The translations under genes and the position numbers were made by a program. A stretch of DNA of 64,000 bases, from NCBI RefSeq assembly GCF_002210435.1, contig NZ_MZMV01000004.1, forward strand, positions 62,001 to 126,000. The letters are read 5' to 3'. The DNA comes from Micromonospora wenchangensis. Its GTDB lineage: Bacteria > Actinomycetota > Actinomycetes > Mycobacteriales > Micromonosporaceae. Each line of letters opens with the position of its first letter. Within the stretch, counting starts at the first letter, position 1. Under the pieces are notes generated by a model, which saw nothing but the letters and a program-made list of their open reading frames with translations, was not told the origin of the DNA and made no database searches. Shown here piece by piece: positions 19,340 to 27,338 of the stretch.

Positions 19340-20017
19340 ATGGCGGAGACTGCCGGGCGGGTGCTGCCGGTCTACCTGGTGGCGGACGAGTCCGTCTCCA
19401 TGACACCGGTGGTGGGTGAGCTGAACGCCGGGCTCCAGTCGCTGCACGACGCCCTGCTGCGCGAACCCCTCGCGGCGGCGAAGGTCAGGTTCTCGATCAT
19501 CGGCTTCTCCGACGACGTGATCGTCCACTCGGCCCTGTCCGACCTGCGCAACGAGACGGCGCTGCCGCAGTTGTCGGTGCGCGCCGGTACCGCCTACGGC
19601 GTCGCGTTCAGTCTGCTGGTCGACCGGATCCCGGCCGACGTGCGGGCCCTCAAGCGGGAGGGCTTCGCGGTGCACCGGCCGGCGGTGTTCTTCCTCAGCG
19701 ACGGGCAGCCGACCGACCCGGGCCAGTGGGAGCCGGTCTACGCCGAGCTGACCGACCGGGAGCGCACCCCGACCGCACCCAACATCATCGCGTGTGGCAT
19801 CGGTGAGGCGCGGGCCGAGACGATCCTGCACGTGGCGACCCGGCCCGAGTTCGCGTTCGTGGCCACGCCGGGGGTGGAGGTGGGCTTCGCGATCGCCGAG
19901 TTCTGCACCGCCCTGACCCGCAGCGTCATCAGGTCGGGGCAGGCCGTCGGGGGTGACACCGCAGAGCTGGTCGTGGAGCGACCGGACAGCTTCCGGATGG
20001 CCGTGGACGTGGTGTGA
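19340..20017 (+). CDS. TerY-like von Willebrand factor A domain protein
   Basis: This 225-aa protein is a single vWA domain. The MIDAS metal site is DESVSM near residue 15 (DxSxS pattern), with the Thr motif in RAGTAYGVAF and the late Asp in FFLSDGQPTDP. It resembles TerY of tellurite-resistance neighbourhoods. The ATG at 19340 follows GGGGGTACGC. Its stop overlaps the PP2C start, and the next gene is a kinase, so these three form the vWA-phosphatase-kinase triad known from comparative genomics as a TerY-P system. In that model the vWA protein is a scaffold whose phosphorylation state is set by the other two. Confidence 0.85.
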   Translation: MAETAGRVLPVYLVADESVSMTPVVGELNAGLQSLHDALLREPLAAAKVRFSIIGFSDDVIVHSALSDLRNETALPQLSVRAGTAYGVAFSLLVDRIPADVRALKREGFAVHRPAVFFLSDGQPTDPGQWEPVYAELTDRERTPTAPNIIACGIGEARAETILHVATRPEFAFVATPGVEVGFAIAEFCTALTRSVIRSGQAVGGDTAELVVERPDSFRMAVDVV

Positions 20018-20868
20018 GCTTCGACTGGGCACCGCCGCTGATCGGGGTGCCGGGCCCGCAGACGCCGGCCCGCGCCCCGCAGACGCAGCCGTACCGGCCG
20101 GACACCGTGGCCGACGGCTGGGCGGCGGCCGGTTTCGAGGTACGGGCGGCCTCGGTGCGCGGCCCCGGCCACCGGGCGTCCGGCGTACCCCGGCAGGACG
20201 ACTTCGCGCTGGCCACGGCGGCCGGTTCGGTGATCGCGGTGGTGGCCGACGGGGTCTCCAACGCCCCGCTGTCCCACCTGGGCGCGACAATGGTGTGCCG
20301 GACGGTCGTCGACTACCTGCAACGCGCCGCCGACCCCGTCGACTGGCACGACCTGCTGCGCTGCGCGGGCTGGGCGCTGGTCGAGTACGCCGGGCGGCAA
20401 CTGGGCGAGACCGATCCGCAGCGGGCCGAGACGCTGCTCGCCAGCACCGTGGTCGTCGCCCTGGTCCGCCCGGACGGCCCCGGACGGGCGGTCGCCCACC
20501 TGGTCCGGGTCGGCGACTCGACCGCCTGGCGGCTGCGCGACGGCGGCTGGGAGCCACTGTTCACCGACCCGGCCGACCCGGGGGGCGAACTGCTCCCCGA
20601 CGGCGTCGCCGCCCTGCCCCGGGTGCCCGCCGAGGTCGACCCGGTGGCGGTGACGCTCGCCGCGGACGACGTGCTGGTGCTGGCCACCGACGGCTTCGCC
20701 GAGCCGCTCGGCCCCGGCACCGGGGACCTCGGACGGCTGTTCGGCGACGCGCTGACCACGCCGCCCGCGATGACCCGGCTCGCCTGGATGCTCGACTTCA
20801 CCGGCGGGTCGTGGGACGACGACCGCACGGTGCTGGCCGTCTGGCCGGTGCCGCCCGAGCCGTCATGA
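20014..20868 (+). CDS. PP2C-family Ser/Thr protein phosphatase (TerY-P triad)
   Basis: This 284-aa protein has the PP2C metal motifs in order: RQDDF (about residue 66), VVADGVSN (about 80), the middle VGDSTAWRL, LVLATDGFAEP and the final WDDDRTVLA. The N-terminal 35 residues are a Pro-rich extension with no homology seen. There is no membrane segment. It starts at GTG 20014, overlapping the vWA stop by 4 bp, and its own stop overlaps the kinase start, so the three are expected to be made in fixed proportion. Confidence 0.85.
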   Translation: MSFDWAPPLIGVPGPQTPARAPQTQPYRPDTVADGWAAAGFEVRAASVRGPGHRASGVPRQDDFALATAAGSVIAVVADGVSNAPLSHLGATMVCRTVVDYLQRAADPVDWHDLLRCAGWALVEYAGRQLGETDPQRAETLLASTVVVALVRPDGPGRAVAHLVRVGDSTAWRLRDGGWEPLFTDPADPGGELLPDGVAALPRVPAEVDPVAVTLAADDVLVLATDGFAEPLGPGTGDLGRLFGDALTTPPAMTRLAWMLDFTGGSWDDDRTVLAVWPVPPEPS

Positions 20869-22478
20869 CCGGTCCGCTGCCGCCCGAGGTGAGCCTGTCC
20901 GCGCTCGGCCCGCGTACCCGGATCGGCACCGGCGGCCAGGGCACCGTCTACGCCCTCACCGAGGACCCCCGGTGGGTCTACAAGGAGTACGCGACCCGGT
21001 TCGTCGACGACGTCGACGTCACCACGTTGAACCGCTTCGTCCGGCTCGCCGCCGGGGCCGGACCGGATGCGGAGACGCTGCTCGGTCTCGCCGCCTGGCC
21101 CACCGCGGTCGTCCGTAAGGAGGGCGTGGTCCGGGGGTTCCTGATGCCCCGGGTACCCGACCGGTTCCGGGTCCGCATCCAACTGCCACGCGGGCCGGAC
21201 ACCGTCCTGGCCCAGGTGCAGTACCTGTTGAACAGCGACGCCTACCTGCTCGACCGTGGGCTGCACGTCGACGACCGGATGCGCCTGGAACTGCTGCGGG
21301 ACACCGGCGAGGCGTTGACGCTGCTGCACCGGCTCGGCGTCTGCGTCGGCGACCTGTCACCGAACAACCTGCTGTTCAGCCTCGACTCCCGGCCCCGGTG
21401 CTACTTCATCGACTGCGACGCGATGCGGCTGGACGGCGACTCGGTGCTGGCGCAGGCCGAGACCCCCGAGTGGCACGTGCCGGACGCGGACGCCGAGGAG
21501 CTGGCCACGCCCGCCACCGACGCGTACAAGTTCGGGCTGCTCGCGGTGCGCCTGTTCGCCGGTGACCAGCAGACCCGTGACCCTCAGGCGGCCCGGCCCC
21601 GGCTCGACCGGCAGCTGGTCACCCTCGCCGGCCGGAGCCTGGACCCCGCCCCGCACCTGCGACCCGCCCCGCAGCAGTGGTCGGACGCCCTGGAGCGGAG
21701 CATCCGCCGCACCCCACCGACGCCACCGCCGCGCCGGGCGGCTCCCCCGACCGGCCCGGAGCCGACCCGCCCGGCCGCCGCCCGTGCGGACCCGGTACGC
21801 CCCGTCGTCCCCGCCCCTGCGGTGGCCGGTTCCCGACCGACCGGCCGGGGTTGGGGTCTGGCCGTCGCGGCACTGGCCGCGGTCGCGGTGCTGGCCGGCC
21901 TGCTCAGTGGCAACGACGACTCCCCGGGCAGGCCCTACCCGACCAGGCCGGTTCTGCCGACCGGACTTCTCGGGCAGCCGTCCTATCCCCCGTTGCCGAC
22001 GGGGATCCCGGGTCTGACCCGGCCCACCGGCGGTGCGGCCGGGGCGACCCGTTATCCCGACCTGCCCCTGCGGACCACCCTCGATCTGAGGGAACTCATT
22101 CCGCTGACCCGGGTCTGTCTCTTCACCGACGTCCGGGTGGGCACCGGTCTGGACCGGACGTCCACCCGGACGAAGTCCTCGGTCACCGCCGTACGCGGCT
22201 TCCTGTGCGAGATCAACACCGACGAACCGGATCTGGACGACCGGAGCCGGACCCAGCTCGCCCGGGCCGCCACCCTCACGAAGAACGGTCCGTTCCCCGT
22301 GGCGACGATCATCGGCATCCGCACCGCGACCGGCGGCCCTCAGGTCAACGTGGTGTTCGACCCGGACGGCGACGGCTCGTCGTCCGGCTGCTGGCGTTCC
22401 CGGTTGTCGCTCGTCACCGACGACGACGGATACCACGTCGGCTCGCTCTCCGCGCCGACCCGGTCGTACTGCCCGTGA
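20865..22478 (+). CDS. Membrane-anchored protein kinase of the TerY-P triad
   Basis: This 537-aa protein has an N-terminal kinase domain (about residues 1-280): Gly loop GTGGQGTVY, lysine in WVYKEY, catalytic loop VCVGDLSPNNLLF (Asp and Asn retained, HRD absent) and FIDCDAM in place of DFG. A Pro/Arg-rich stretch follows, then one transmembrane helix near 325-345 (WGLAVAALAAVAVLAGLL) and an external region of about 170 residues with two Cys. It is a divergent eukaryotic-like kinase, as usual in this triad. The ATG at 20865 overlaps the PP2C stop. The last 139 bp overlap the end of the convergent membrane protein gene. Confidence 0.8.
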   Translation: MTGPLPPEVSLSALGPRTRIGTGGQGTVYALTEDPRWVYKEYATRFVDDVDVTTLNRFVRLAAGAGPDAETLLGLAAWPTAVVRKEGVVRGFLMPRVPDRFRVRIQLPRGPDTVLAQVQYLLNSDAYLLDRGLHVDDRMRLELLRDTGEALTLLHRLGVCVGDLSPNNLLFSLDSRPRCYFIDCDAMRLDGDSVLAQAETPEWHVPDADAEELATPATDAYKFGLLAVRLFAGDQQTRDPQAARPRLDRQLVTLAGRSLDPAPHLRPAPQQWSDALERSIRRTPPTPPPRRAAPPTGPEPTRPAAARADPVRPVVPAPAVAGSRPTGRGWGLAVAALAAVAVLAGLLSGNDDSPGRPYPTRPVLPTGLLGQPSYPPLPTGIPGLTRPTGGAAGATRYPDLPLRTTLDLRELIPLTRVCLFTDVRVGTGLDRTSTRTKSSVTAVRGFLCEINTDEPDLDDRSRTQLARAATLTKNGPFPVATIIGIRTATGGPQVNVVFDPDGDGSSSGCWRSRLSLVTDDDGYHVGSLSAPTRSYCP

Positions 22479-23314
22479 CCGCTGGCACCCTTGTGCAGCA
22501 GGTCGTTGACGGCGGCAGCGGTCGACGGCGACAGCGGACGCCCCGGCTCGACCGGGAAGCCCAGCTCGGCGACCAGGCCGCGGTGCCGCAGGTCGACGGT
22601 CGCCTCCACGATGTCGGCGAACAGGCCCGCCGCCGACCGGGCCCGCCACCAGCAGACGGCACCGAGGGTCACGCCGAGCGCCGCCGCCGGCCACCACCAC
22701 GGGGTCAGCGCGAGACAGAGCACCGCCCAGCCGGCCCCGGCGACGGCCCGGTCGAGCCGGTCACGCGCCTGCATCACGTCGGTGCGCCCCTCGGGCGTGA
22801 GCAGCAGCCACAGGCGCGGCCAGATCAGGCCCAGGCGGAGCCCGTACTGCGCGGTCACCCGGTCGTCGGCGAGCCGGATCCGGTCGCCGATCCAGGTGGG
22901 TCGGGCCGGCAGGTACACCGCCGGAACCACCCGCCCACGGGCGGCCAACCGGCGCGCGGCGGCGGCACGGCGGCGGGCGGTCAGCGCGGTCGCCAGCCGG
23001 CGGGCCGGGCCGGCCCAGGTGCCCAGCCAGACGAGGCGGACGGCTGCGGCGGCCGCCTGGGCGCAGGCGGCGGCCGCCGCCGCGGCCGCGACGACGAGCG
23101 CCCCGACCACCAGGGCCAGGCCGATCCGCTGCCGCAGGTGGTCGACGGCGTCGGCGGCGGCGAGCGCCGCCCCGGGCACGTCGAAGACGCCACCACGCCC
23201 CGGCAGGACGGCGAAGGCGGCCACCGCGAGCCACAGCAGGGCCGGGCCGAGCGCCCGGGTCAGCCAGCGGTCGTTGATCCGCCGTCCGACCTCGCCCAGC
23301 AGCACCTCGATCAT
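22340..23314 (-). CDS. Uncharacterised multi-pass membrane protein (324 aa)
   Basis: Not recognised. The sequence shows hydrophobic segments at about residues 20-38 (ALGPALLWLAVAAFAVLP), 60-90 (ALVVGALVVAAAAAAAACAQ) and 190-230 (two helices around LALTPWWWPAAALGVTLGA), separated by an Arg-rich cytosolic stretch. The start ATG overlaps the stop of the 122-aa gene upstream (ATGA), so the two are co-translated. Residues beyond about 285 are polar, of low complexity, and lie in the 139-bp overlap with the kinase gene, so the natural C-terminus is open to doubt. It sits between the TerY-P triad and a CHAT protease gene and may belong to either. Confidence 0.6.
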   Translation of the reverse strand: MIEVLLGEVGRRINDRWLTRALGPALLWLAVAAFAVLPGRGGVFDVPGAALAAADAVDHLRQRIGLALVVGALVVAAAAAAAACAQAAAAAVRLVWLGTWAGPARRLATALTARRRAAAARRLAARGRVVPAVYLPARPTWIGDRIRLADDRVTAQYGLRLGLIWPRLWLLLTPEGRTDVMQARDRLDRAVAGAGWAVLCLALTPWWWPAAALGVTLGAVCWWRARSAAGLFADIVEATVDLRHRGLVAELGFPVEPGRPLSPSTAAAVNDLLHKGASGHGQYDRVGAESEPTWYPSSSVTSDNRERQQPDDEPSPSGSNTTLT

Positions 23315-23679
23315 GGCTCGGACCGGTACGTCATCGCCGTGTCGGCCAGCGCGCAGTGCGGCACCCGGCCCCGGTCGTCGCGGTGGGCCCGGCGCGAGCA
23401 GCGGTGCAGCGGGCAGCGGTAGTCGCCGTCGAGCACCACCGGCGCGAGACCCTCCAGCCGGGCGCCTCCGGCGTGGTCCGCCGGGTCGACGCCGACGCTG
23501 CGCTCGGTCCCGGTCCCGGTCGTCCAGCCGAGCTGCCGGCAGACCTCCTCCACCGGCCTGCCGGCGGCCAGTTCGTCGAGGAGTTCGTCGAGCAGGTCGC
23601 TCCACGCCCCCGCCTCCGCACGTTCCCGCAGGGTCGGCACGGCGGCGCACAACGCGGCCAGCAGACGGCGTTGCTCCAT
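23311..23679 (-). CDS. Hypothetical protein (122 aa), coupled to the membrane protein gene
   Basis: Not recognised. The N-terminal 50 residues are helical and acidic (MEQRRLLAALCAAV, then SDLLDELLDELAAGRPVEEV), and the C-terminal half holds several Cys and His (CPLHRCSRRAH, PHCALAD) that could bind a metal. The ATG at 23679 is used because GGGAG lies 8 bases upstream; an ATG at 23694 has no such site. It diverges from the CHAT gene by only 53 bp and overlaps the membrane protein gene downstream. The helical N-terminus could be an adaptor or effector-associated domain, which is a guess from context. Confidence 0.6.
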   Translation of the reverse strand: MEQRRLLAALCAAVPTLRERAEAGAWSDLLDELLDELAAGRPVEEVCRQLGWTTGTGTERSVGVDPADHAGGARLEGLAPVVLDGDYRCPLHRCSRRAHRDDRGRVPHCALADTAMTYRSEP

Positions 23680-23732
23680 GTACGACACTCCCATCGGTTG
23701 ACGCCCGAGCTGCCGTCGAATCTACTGAGTCG

Positions 23733-26597
23733 GTGCCATCGCCGGAGCGGTCCATCGATGCGGTGGATCCGCTCATCGTCGCCTACAACGACAGTGGCGA
23801 CGAGTCGCTGCTGGTCCGGGCCGAGGGCGTGGCGCGGGAGCTGCTCGCGGCGGACCCGTCCCGGGTGGACGTGCTCGCCGCGCTCTCCACCGTCCTGATG
23901 TTGCGGGGCCGCACCTCGGATCCGAAGCAGCTCGACGCCGCCGTGGCCGCCGCCGGGAGGGCGACGGCGCTGACCCCACCCGACGATCCGTGGTGGCCGT
24001 ACGTCAACGCCCAGCTCGCCATGGTCGTCGGTTTCCGGTTCGAACAGCGGCGCGAGGTGTCGGACCTATCCACGGCGAAGCGGCACGCGGACGTCGCGGT
24101 GGCCGCCGTCGACGAGGACGACCCGGTCCGGATCGACGTGCTGATCCGCTGCGTGAACGTGTACCGGCTCAGTTTCGAGCGGTTCGGCCAGCTCGCGGAC
24201 ATCGACACGGCCGTGCGCCTCAGCCGGGAGGTGCACCGCTCGACCGACCCGGACCACGTGCTCACCGCCCACCAACTGCTGGCGCTCTGCCTGGTCATGC
24301 GGTTCGTCCGGACCGGTGGCCAGGGTGACATCGACGAGGCGGTCGAGCACTGCCGCAGCGGTCTGGCCGACATGCCCGCGCGGCACGTCGACCGGGCCGC
24401 CCTCAACGGTGTGCTGGTGATCGCGCTGGTGCAACGCTGGGTGAGCCGCGACGGCGGCGACGACACCGACCTGCACGAGGCGGTCCGGGTCAGCCGGCAG
24501 GTCGTCGCCGACCTGCCGAGCATCGGCACGGTCCGCGCGCAACTGCTGTCCACCCACGGCGCCCTGCTGGTCATGCACGGCCTCAGCAGCAACTCGCCGG
24601 CGCACCTGGACGAGGCGATCCGCAGTTCCAGGCAGGCCGTCGACGCGCCGACGGCCGGCACCCAACGGGCCGGCCACCTGGTCAGCCTGGCCCACTCGCT
24701 GCTCATCCGGGCCCGGATGAGCAGCGACCCGGCCGGGGTCAGCGACGCCGTCGACACCGGCATGGCCGCCCTGGCCGGGTTCTCGCCCGGCCACCCGGAC
24801 CGGGCACGGGCCCTCAACGTGCTCGGCACGGCCCTGCGGATCCGCTACCTGATCGATCACGACCCGGCCGACCTCGACGCCGCGGTCGGCATGTGGCGGT
24901 CGTCGTCGGCGTCCCGGGCGGGAGCCGTCGAGATCCGGATGACCGCGGCCCGCACCTGGGCGCAGACCGCCGCCGAGGCCGGGAACGCGGAGCTGGCCCT
25001 GGAGGCGTACGGCACCGCCGTGGGTCTGCTGCCGCTGCTGGCGTGGCGGGGCCTGGACCGTACCGTACAGGAGAAACGGCTGGCCGCGGTGTCCGGGCTG
25101 GCCGGTGACGCGGCCGCCTGGGCGCTCGCCGCCGGGCAGCCGCACCGCGCGGTGGAGCTGCTGGAGCAGGGCCGTCAGGTGTTGTGGTCGCAGGCCCTGC
25201 AGACCCGCAGCGACCTGTCCGCGCTGGCCGCGGTCGCACCCGCGCTCGCCGACGAACTCGACCGGACGCGCCGGGAGCTGGACGGCACCGGGGCGACCGT
25301 CGAGCTGCCGGCCCGTCCCGGCTGGGAGCTGGGCCGCGACCTGCTGAGCAGCGCGTTGGGCGGACCGCACCGCGCCGAGGCCGAGGACGCCGGTCACCGC
25401 CGCCGGTTGGCGGAACGCTGGGAGCAGCTCGCGGCCGAGGCCCGCCGGCTGCCGGGCTTCGAGAACTTCCTGCACCCGCCGTCGTTCGCCGCCCTCCAGC
25501 CGGCCACCACGGGCGGGGCGGCGGTGCTGGTCAACACGTCGCGCTGGCGCAGCGACGCGATCATCGTCACCGCCGACGGGATACGCGCCGTGCCGCTCCC
25601 GTGGCTGTCCCACGACACGGCACAGCGCCGCGCCTCGGCGTTCCTCGAGGTGCAGCGGGCGGTGGAGGAGGGCGGCGGACCGGTCGAACGGGCCGCGCTG
25701 CACCAGACGCTGGTGGCCCTGCAACGGTGGCTCTGGGACACCGTCGGGGAGTCCGTCTGCGCGGCCCTCGACGACATCCTCGGTGGTGGGCCGCAGGAGC
25801 GGCACCGGGTGTGGTGGTGCCCTACCGGGCCGCTGACGATGCTGCCGCTGCACGCCGCCGGCCGGTTCGGCGCGAGCGCTCCACTCGCCGCGAGACGCCG
25901 GATCTCGGTAGCCGCCCGCTGCGTGTCGTCCTACACCCCGAGCCTGTCCGCGCTGCTGCGCGCCCGCGCCACCCCCACGCCTGACGCAGCGCCGCAGGCG
26001 TTCGCGGTGGGGCTCGGCACCCTCCCCGGCCAGGCGCCGCTGCCCGCGGTCAGCGACGAGCTGCGCGCGGTCAGCTCGCACGTGCCCGGCCTGCGGGTGC
26101 TCTCCGGCCGCAGCGCCACCGTCGGGAGCGTGCTGACCGCGCTCGAACAGCACAGTTGGGCCCACTTCGCCTGCCACGGCGACCAGGACTTCCAGCGGCC
26201 CAGCGCCGCCTCCCTCCGCCTGGTCGACGGCAGGCTCAGCGTCCTGGACCTGGCCGGCCGGCTCGCCACCCGCAGCCAGTCGGCAGGCGGTTGCGACCTG
26301 GCCTACCTGTCCGCGTGTCGTACCGCGGCCGGTGGTCGGGACCTGCCCGACGAGGGCATCCATCTCACCGCGGCGTTGCAGATGGCCGGCTTCCGGCACG
26401 TCATCGGCAGCCAGTGGGCGGTCGCCGACCGGGTGGCGGCCCAGGTCGCCGACGACGTCTACGCCGGGCTGAGGACGGGGGGACGGCTGGACGCCGACGG
26501 CGCGGCCGCCGCGCTGGACCGGGCCATCGACCGGGTACGACGTTCGCACCCGGACCGCCCGGAGGTGTGGGCGGCGCTGATCCACACCGGTCCGTAG
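23733..26597 (+). CDS. TPR-repeat CHAT-domain (caspase-like) protease
   Basis: This protein of about 954 aa has an N-terminal helical TPR array (about residues 20-500, many A-x-x-A-V and LAxxL repeats) and a C-terminal CHAT peptidase domain (about 640-950). The catalytic dyad is visible as His in HFACHGDQDF (about 814) and Cys in YLSACRTAAG (about 861), followed by HLTAALQMAGFRHVIGSQWAV, typical of the family. CHAT proteins are caspase-fold cysteine proteases often deployed in conflict or cell-death systems, activated through their repeat region. The GTG at 23733 is the first start clear of the divergent gene; GTG at about 23766 is an alternative. Confidence 0.85.
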   Translation: MPSPERSIDAVDPLIVAYNDSGDESLLVRAEGVARELLAADPSRVDVLAALSTVLMLRGRTSDPKQLDAAVAAAGRATALTPPDDPWWPYVNAQLAMVVGFRFEQRREVSDLSTAKRHADVAVAAVDEDDPVRIDVLIRCVNVYRLSFERFGQLADIDTAVRLSREVHRSTDPDHVLTAHQLLALCLVMRFVRTGGQGDIDEAVEHCRSGLADMPARHVDRAALNGVLVIALVQRWVSRDGGDDTDLHEAVRVSRQVVADLPSIGTVRAQLLSTHGALLVMHGLSSNSPAHLDEAIRSSRQAVDAPTAGTQRAGHLVSLAHSLLIRARMSSDPAGVSDAVDTGMAALAGFSPGHPDRARALNVLGTALRIRYLIDHDPADLDAAVGMWRSSSASRAGAVEIRMTAARTWAQTAAEAGNAELALEAYGTAVGLLPLLAWRGLDRTVQEKRLAAVSGLAGDAAAWALAAGQPHRAVELLEQGRQVLWSQALQTRSDLSALAAVAPALADELDRTRRELDGTGATVELPARPGWELGRDLLSSALGGPHRAEAEDAGHRRRLAERWEQLAAEARRLPGFENFLHPPSFAALQPATTGGAAVLVNTSRWRSDAIIVTADGIRAVPLPWLSHDTAQRRASAFLEVQRAVEEGGGPVERAALHQTLVALQRWLWDTVGESVCAALDDILGGGPQERHRVWWCPTGPLTMLPLHAAGRFGASAPLAARRRISVAARCVSSYTPSLSALLRARATPTPDAAPQAFAVGLGTLPGQAPLPAVSDELRAVSSHVPGLRVLSGRSATVGSVLTALEQHSWAHFACHGDQDFQRPSAASLRLVDGRLSVLDLAGRLATRSQSAGGCDLAYLSACRTAAGGRDLPDEGIHLTAALQMAGFRHVIGSQWAVADRVAAQVADDVYAGLRTGGRLDADGAAAALDRAIDRVRRSHPDRPEVWAALIHTGP

Positions 26598-26616
26598 CCC
26601 TGCCCGGGTCGGCCGG

Positions 26617-26907
26617 TCAGCCTGCCCGGGGCGGGTCGTCCGGCGTGCGGGGGAGCCGGACCGTGACCGTGAGACCTCCGTCGGGGCGGGCGGCGTGGGC
26701 GCGCACGATGTCCGGGCCGGGTCCGAAGCCGGCGTGTTCGTCGGTGCGGACCCGTTCCGTGCCGCGCCGGAACGGTTCGGTGAGGGCGGGGACCAGCTCG
26801 GGCGGCAGCCGGCGACCGGTGTTCTCGATCCGCAGCGGGCTCGTGCCGCCGGACGCCCCGGCGTGGACCGTCACGGTGCCGGTGGCGTTGACCAGCTCCT
26901 TACTGCT
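26617..26907 (-). pseudogene. Remnant of a sensor histidine kinase (ATPase domain C-terminus)
   Basis: Reading on the reverse strand gives KELVNATGTVTV, then PLRIENTGRRLPPELVPALT, EPFRRGTERVRTDEHAGFGP and GLTVTVRLP. These are the N, G1, F and G2 region of a HATPase domain of actinomycete two-component kinases. A TAA at 26908-26910 cuts the frame, and no dimerisation, HAMP or membrane region is upstream. G2 residues are altered (GFGPGPDIVR for the usual GLGLGLSIVR). This is a decayed 3' end; the rest was apparently lost where the GntR operon begins. Confidence 0.75.
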
Positions 26908-26940
26908 TTACTAGTTACCTAGTAGAGCAGTAAGGAGCTG
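26893..26940. promoter_or_regulatory. 48-bp near-perfect palindrome containing the GntR ribosome binding site
   Basis: Arms of 22 bp (26893-26914 and 26919-26940) pair with one mismatch around a TTAC loop. The outer ends are CAGCTCCTTACTGCT and AGCAGTAAGGAGCTG, and the centre is ACTAGTTACCTAGT. The right arm contains AAGGAG, the ribosome binding site of the GTG at 26943. As DNA the AT-rich centre resembles operators of YtrA-type GntR repressors. As RNA the hairpin would bury the Shine-Dalgarno sequence. Confidence 0.8.
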
Positions 26941-26942
26941 CC

Positions 26943-27338
26943 GTGTTCGTCTTCCGGCTCGACACCCACTCCGGTGTGCCGCCGTACCTGCAACTCGTGC
27001 AGCAGGTCCGCCAGGCGGTGCTGCTGGGCTTCCTGCAACCCGGCGACCGCCTTCCGCTCATCCGCGAGGTGGTCGAACACCTGGCGATCAACCCGAACAC
27101 CGTCGCCAAGGCGTACCGGCAGATGGAGCAGGAGAACCTGGTCACCGGCCGGCCCGGCCAGGGCACGTTCGTCAACGAGCAGCAGTCGGCGGCGATGCCG
27201 GCGTCGACGTACACCTCGCTGCGTCGCGGCCTCGCGACCTGGCTGCGCCGCGCCTACGCGGCCGGCCTCGACGAACAGGCGGTCACCGCGCTCTTCACCA
27301 GCGTCCACCAGCAGACGAGGAACGAGGACGTGGCATGA
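26943..27338 (+). CDS. GntR-family (YtrA-like) transcriptional regulator
   Basis: This 131-aa protein has an N-terminal winged helix (about residues 8-78: VPPYLQLVQQVRQAVLLGFL, GDRLPLIREVVEHL, NPNTVAKAYRQMEQENLV, RPGQGTFV) and only a short helical C-terminal tail for dimerisation, as in the YtrA subfamily. Such regulators repress the ABC transporter genes that follow them and respond to cell-envelope stress. The GTG at 26943 sits 6 bases after AAGGAG, inside the 48-bp palindrome. Its stop overlaps the ABC ATPase ATG. Confidence 0.9.
   Translation: MFVFRLDTHSGVPPYLQLVQQVRQAVLLGFLQPGDRLPLIREVVEHLAINPNTVAKAYRQMEQENLVTGRPGQGTFVNEQQSAAMPASTYTSLRRGLATWLRRAYAAGLDEQAVTALFTSVHQQTRNEDVA

Noticed and set aside
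22491-23732. N-terminal extension of the CHAT protein by about 414 codons
   Set aside because: The extension is Arg/Ser/Ala-rich, lies antisense to two plausible genes and has no TPR pattern. The TPR region begins shortly after GTG 23733.
26598-26892. Intact sensor histidine kinase gene
   Set aside because: Only the last part of the ATPase domain remains, with altered G2 residues and an in-frame stop upstream.
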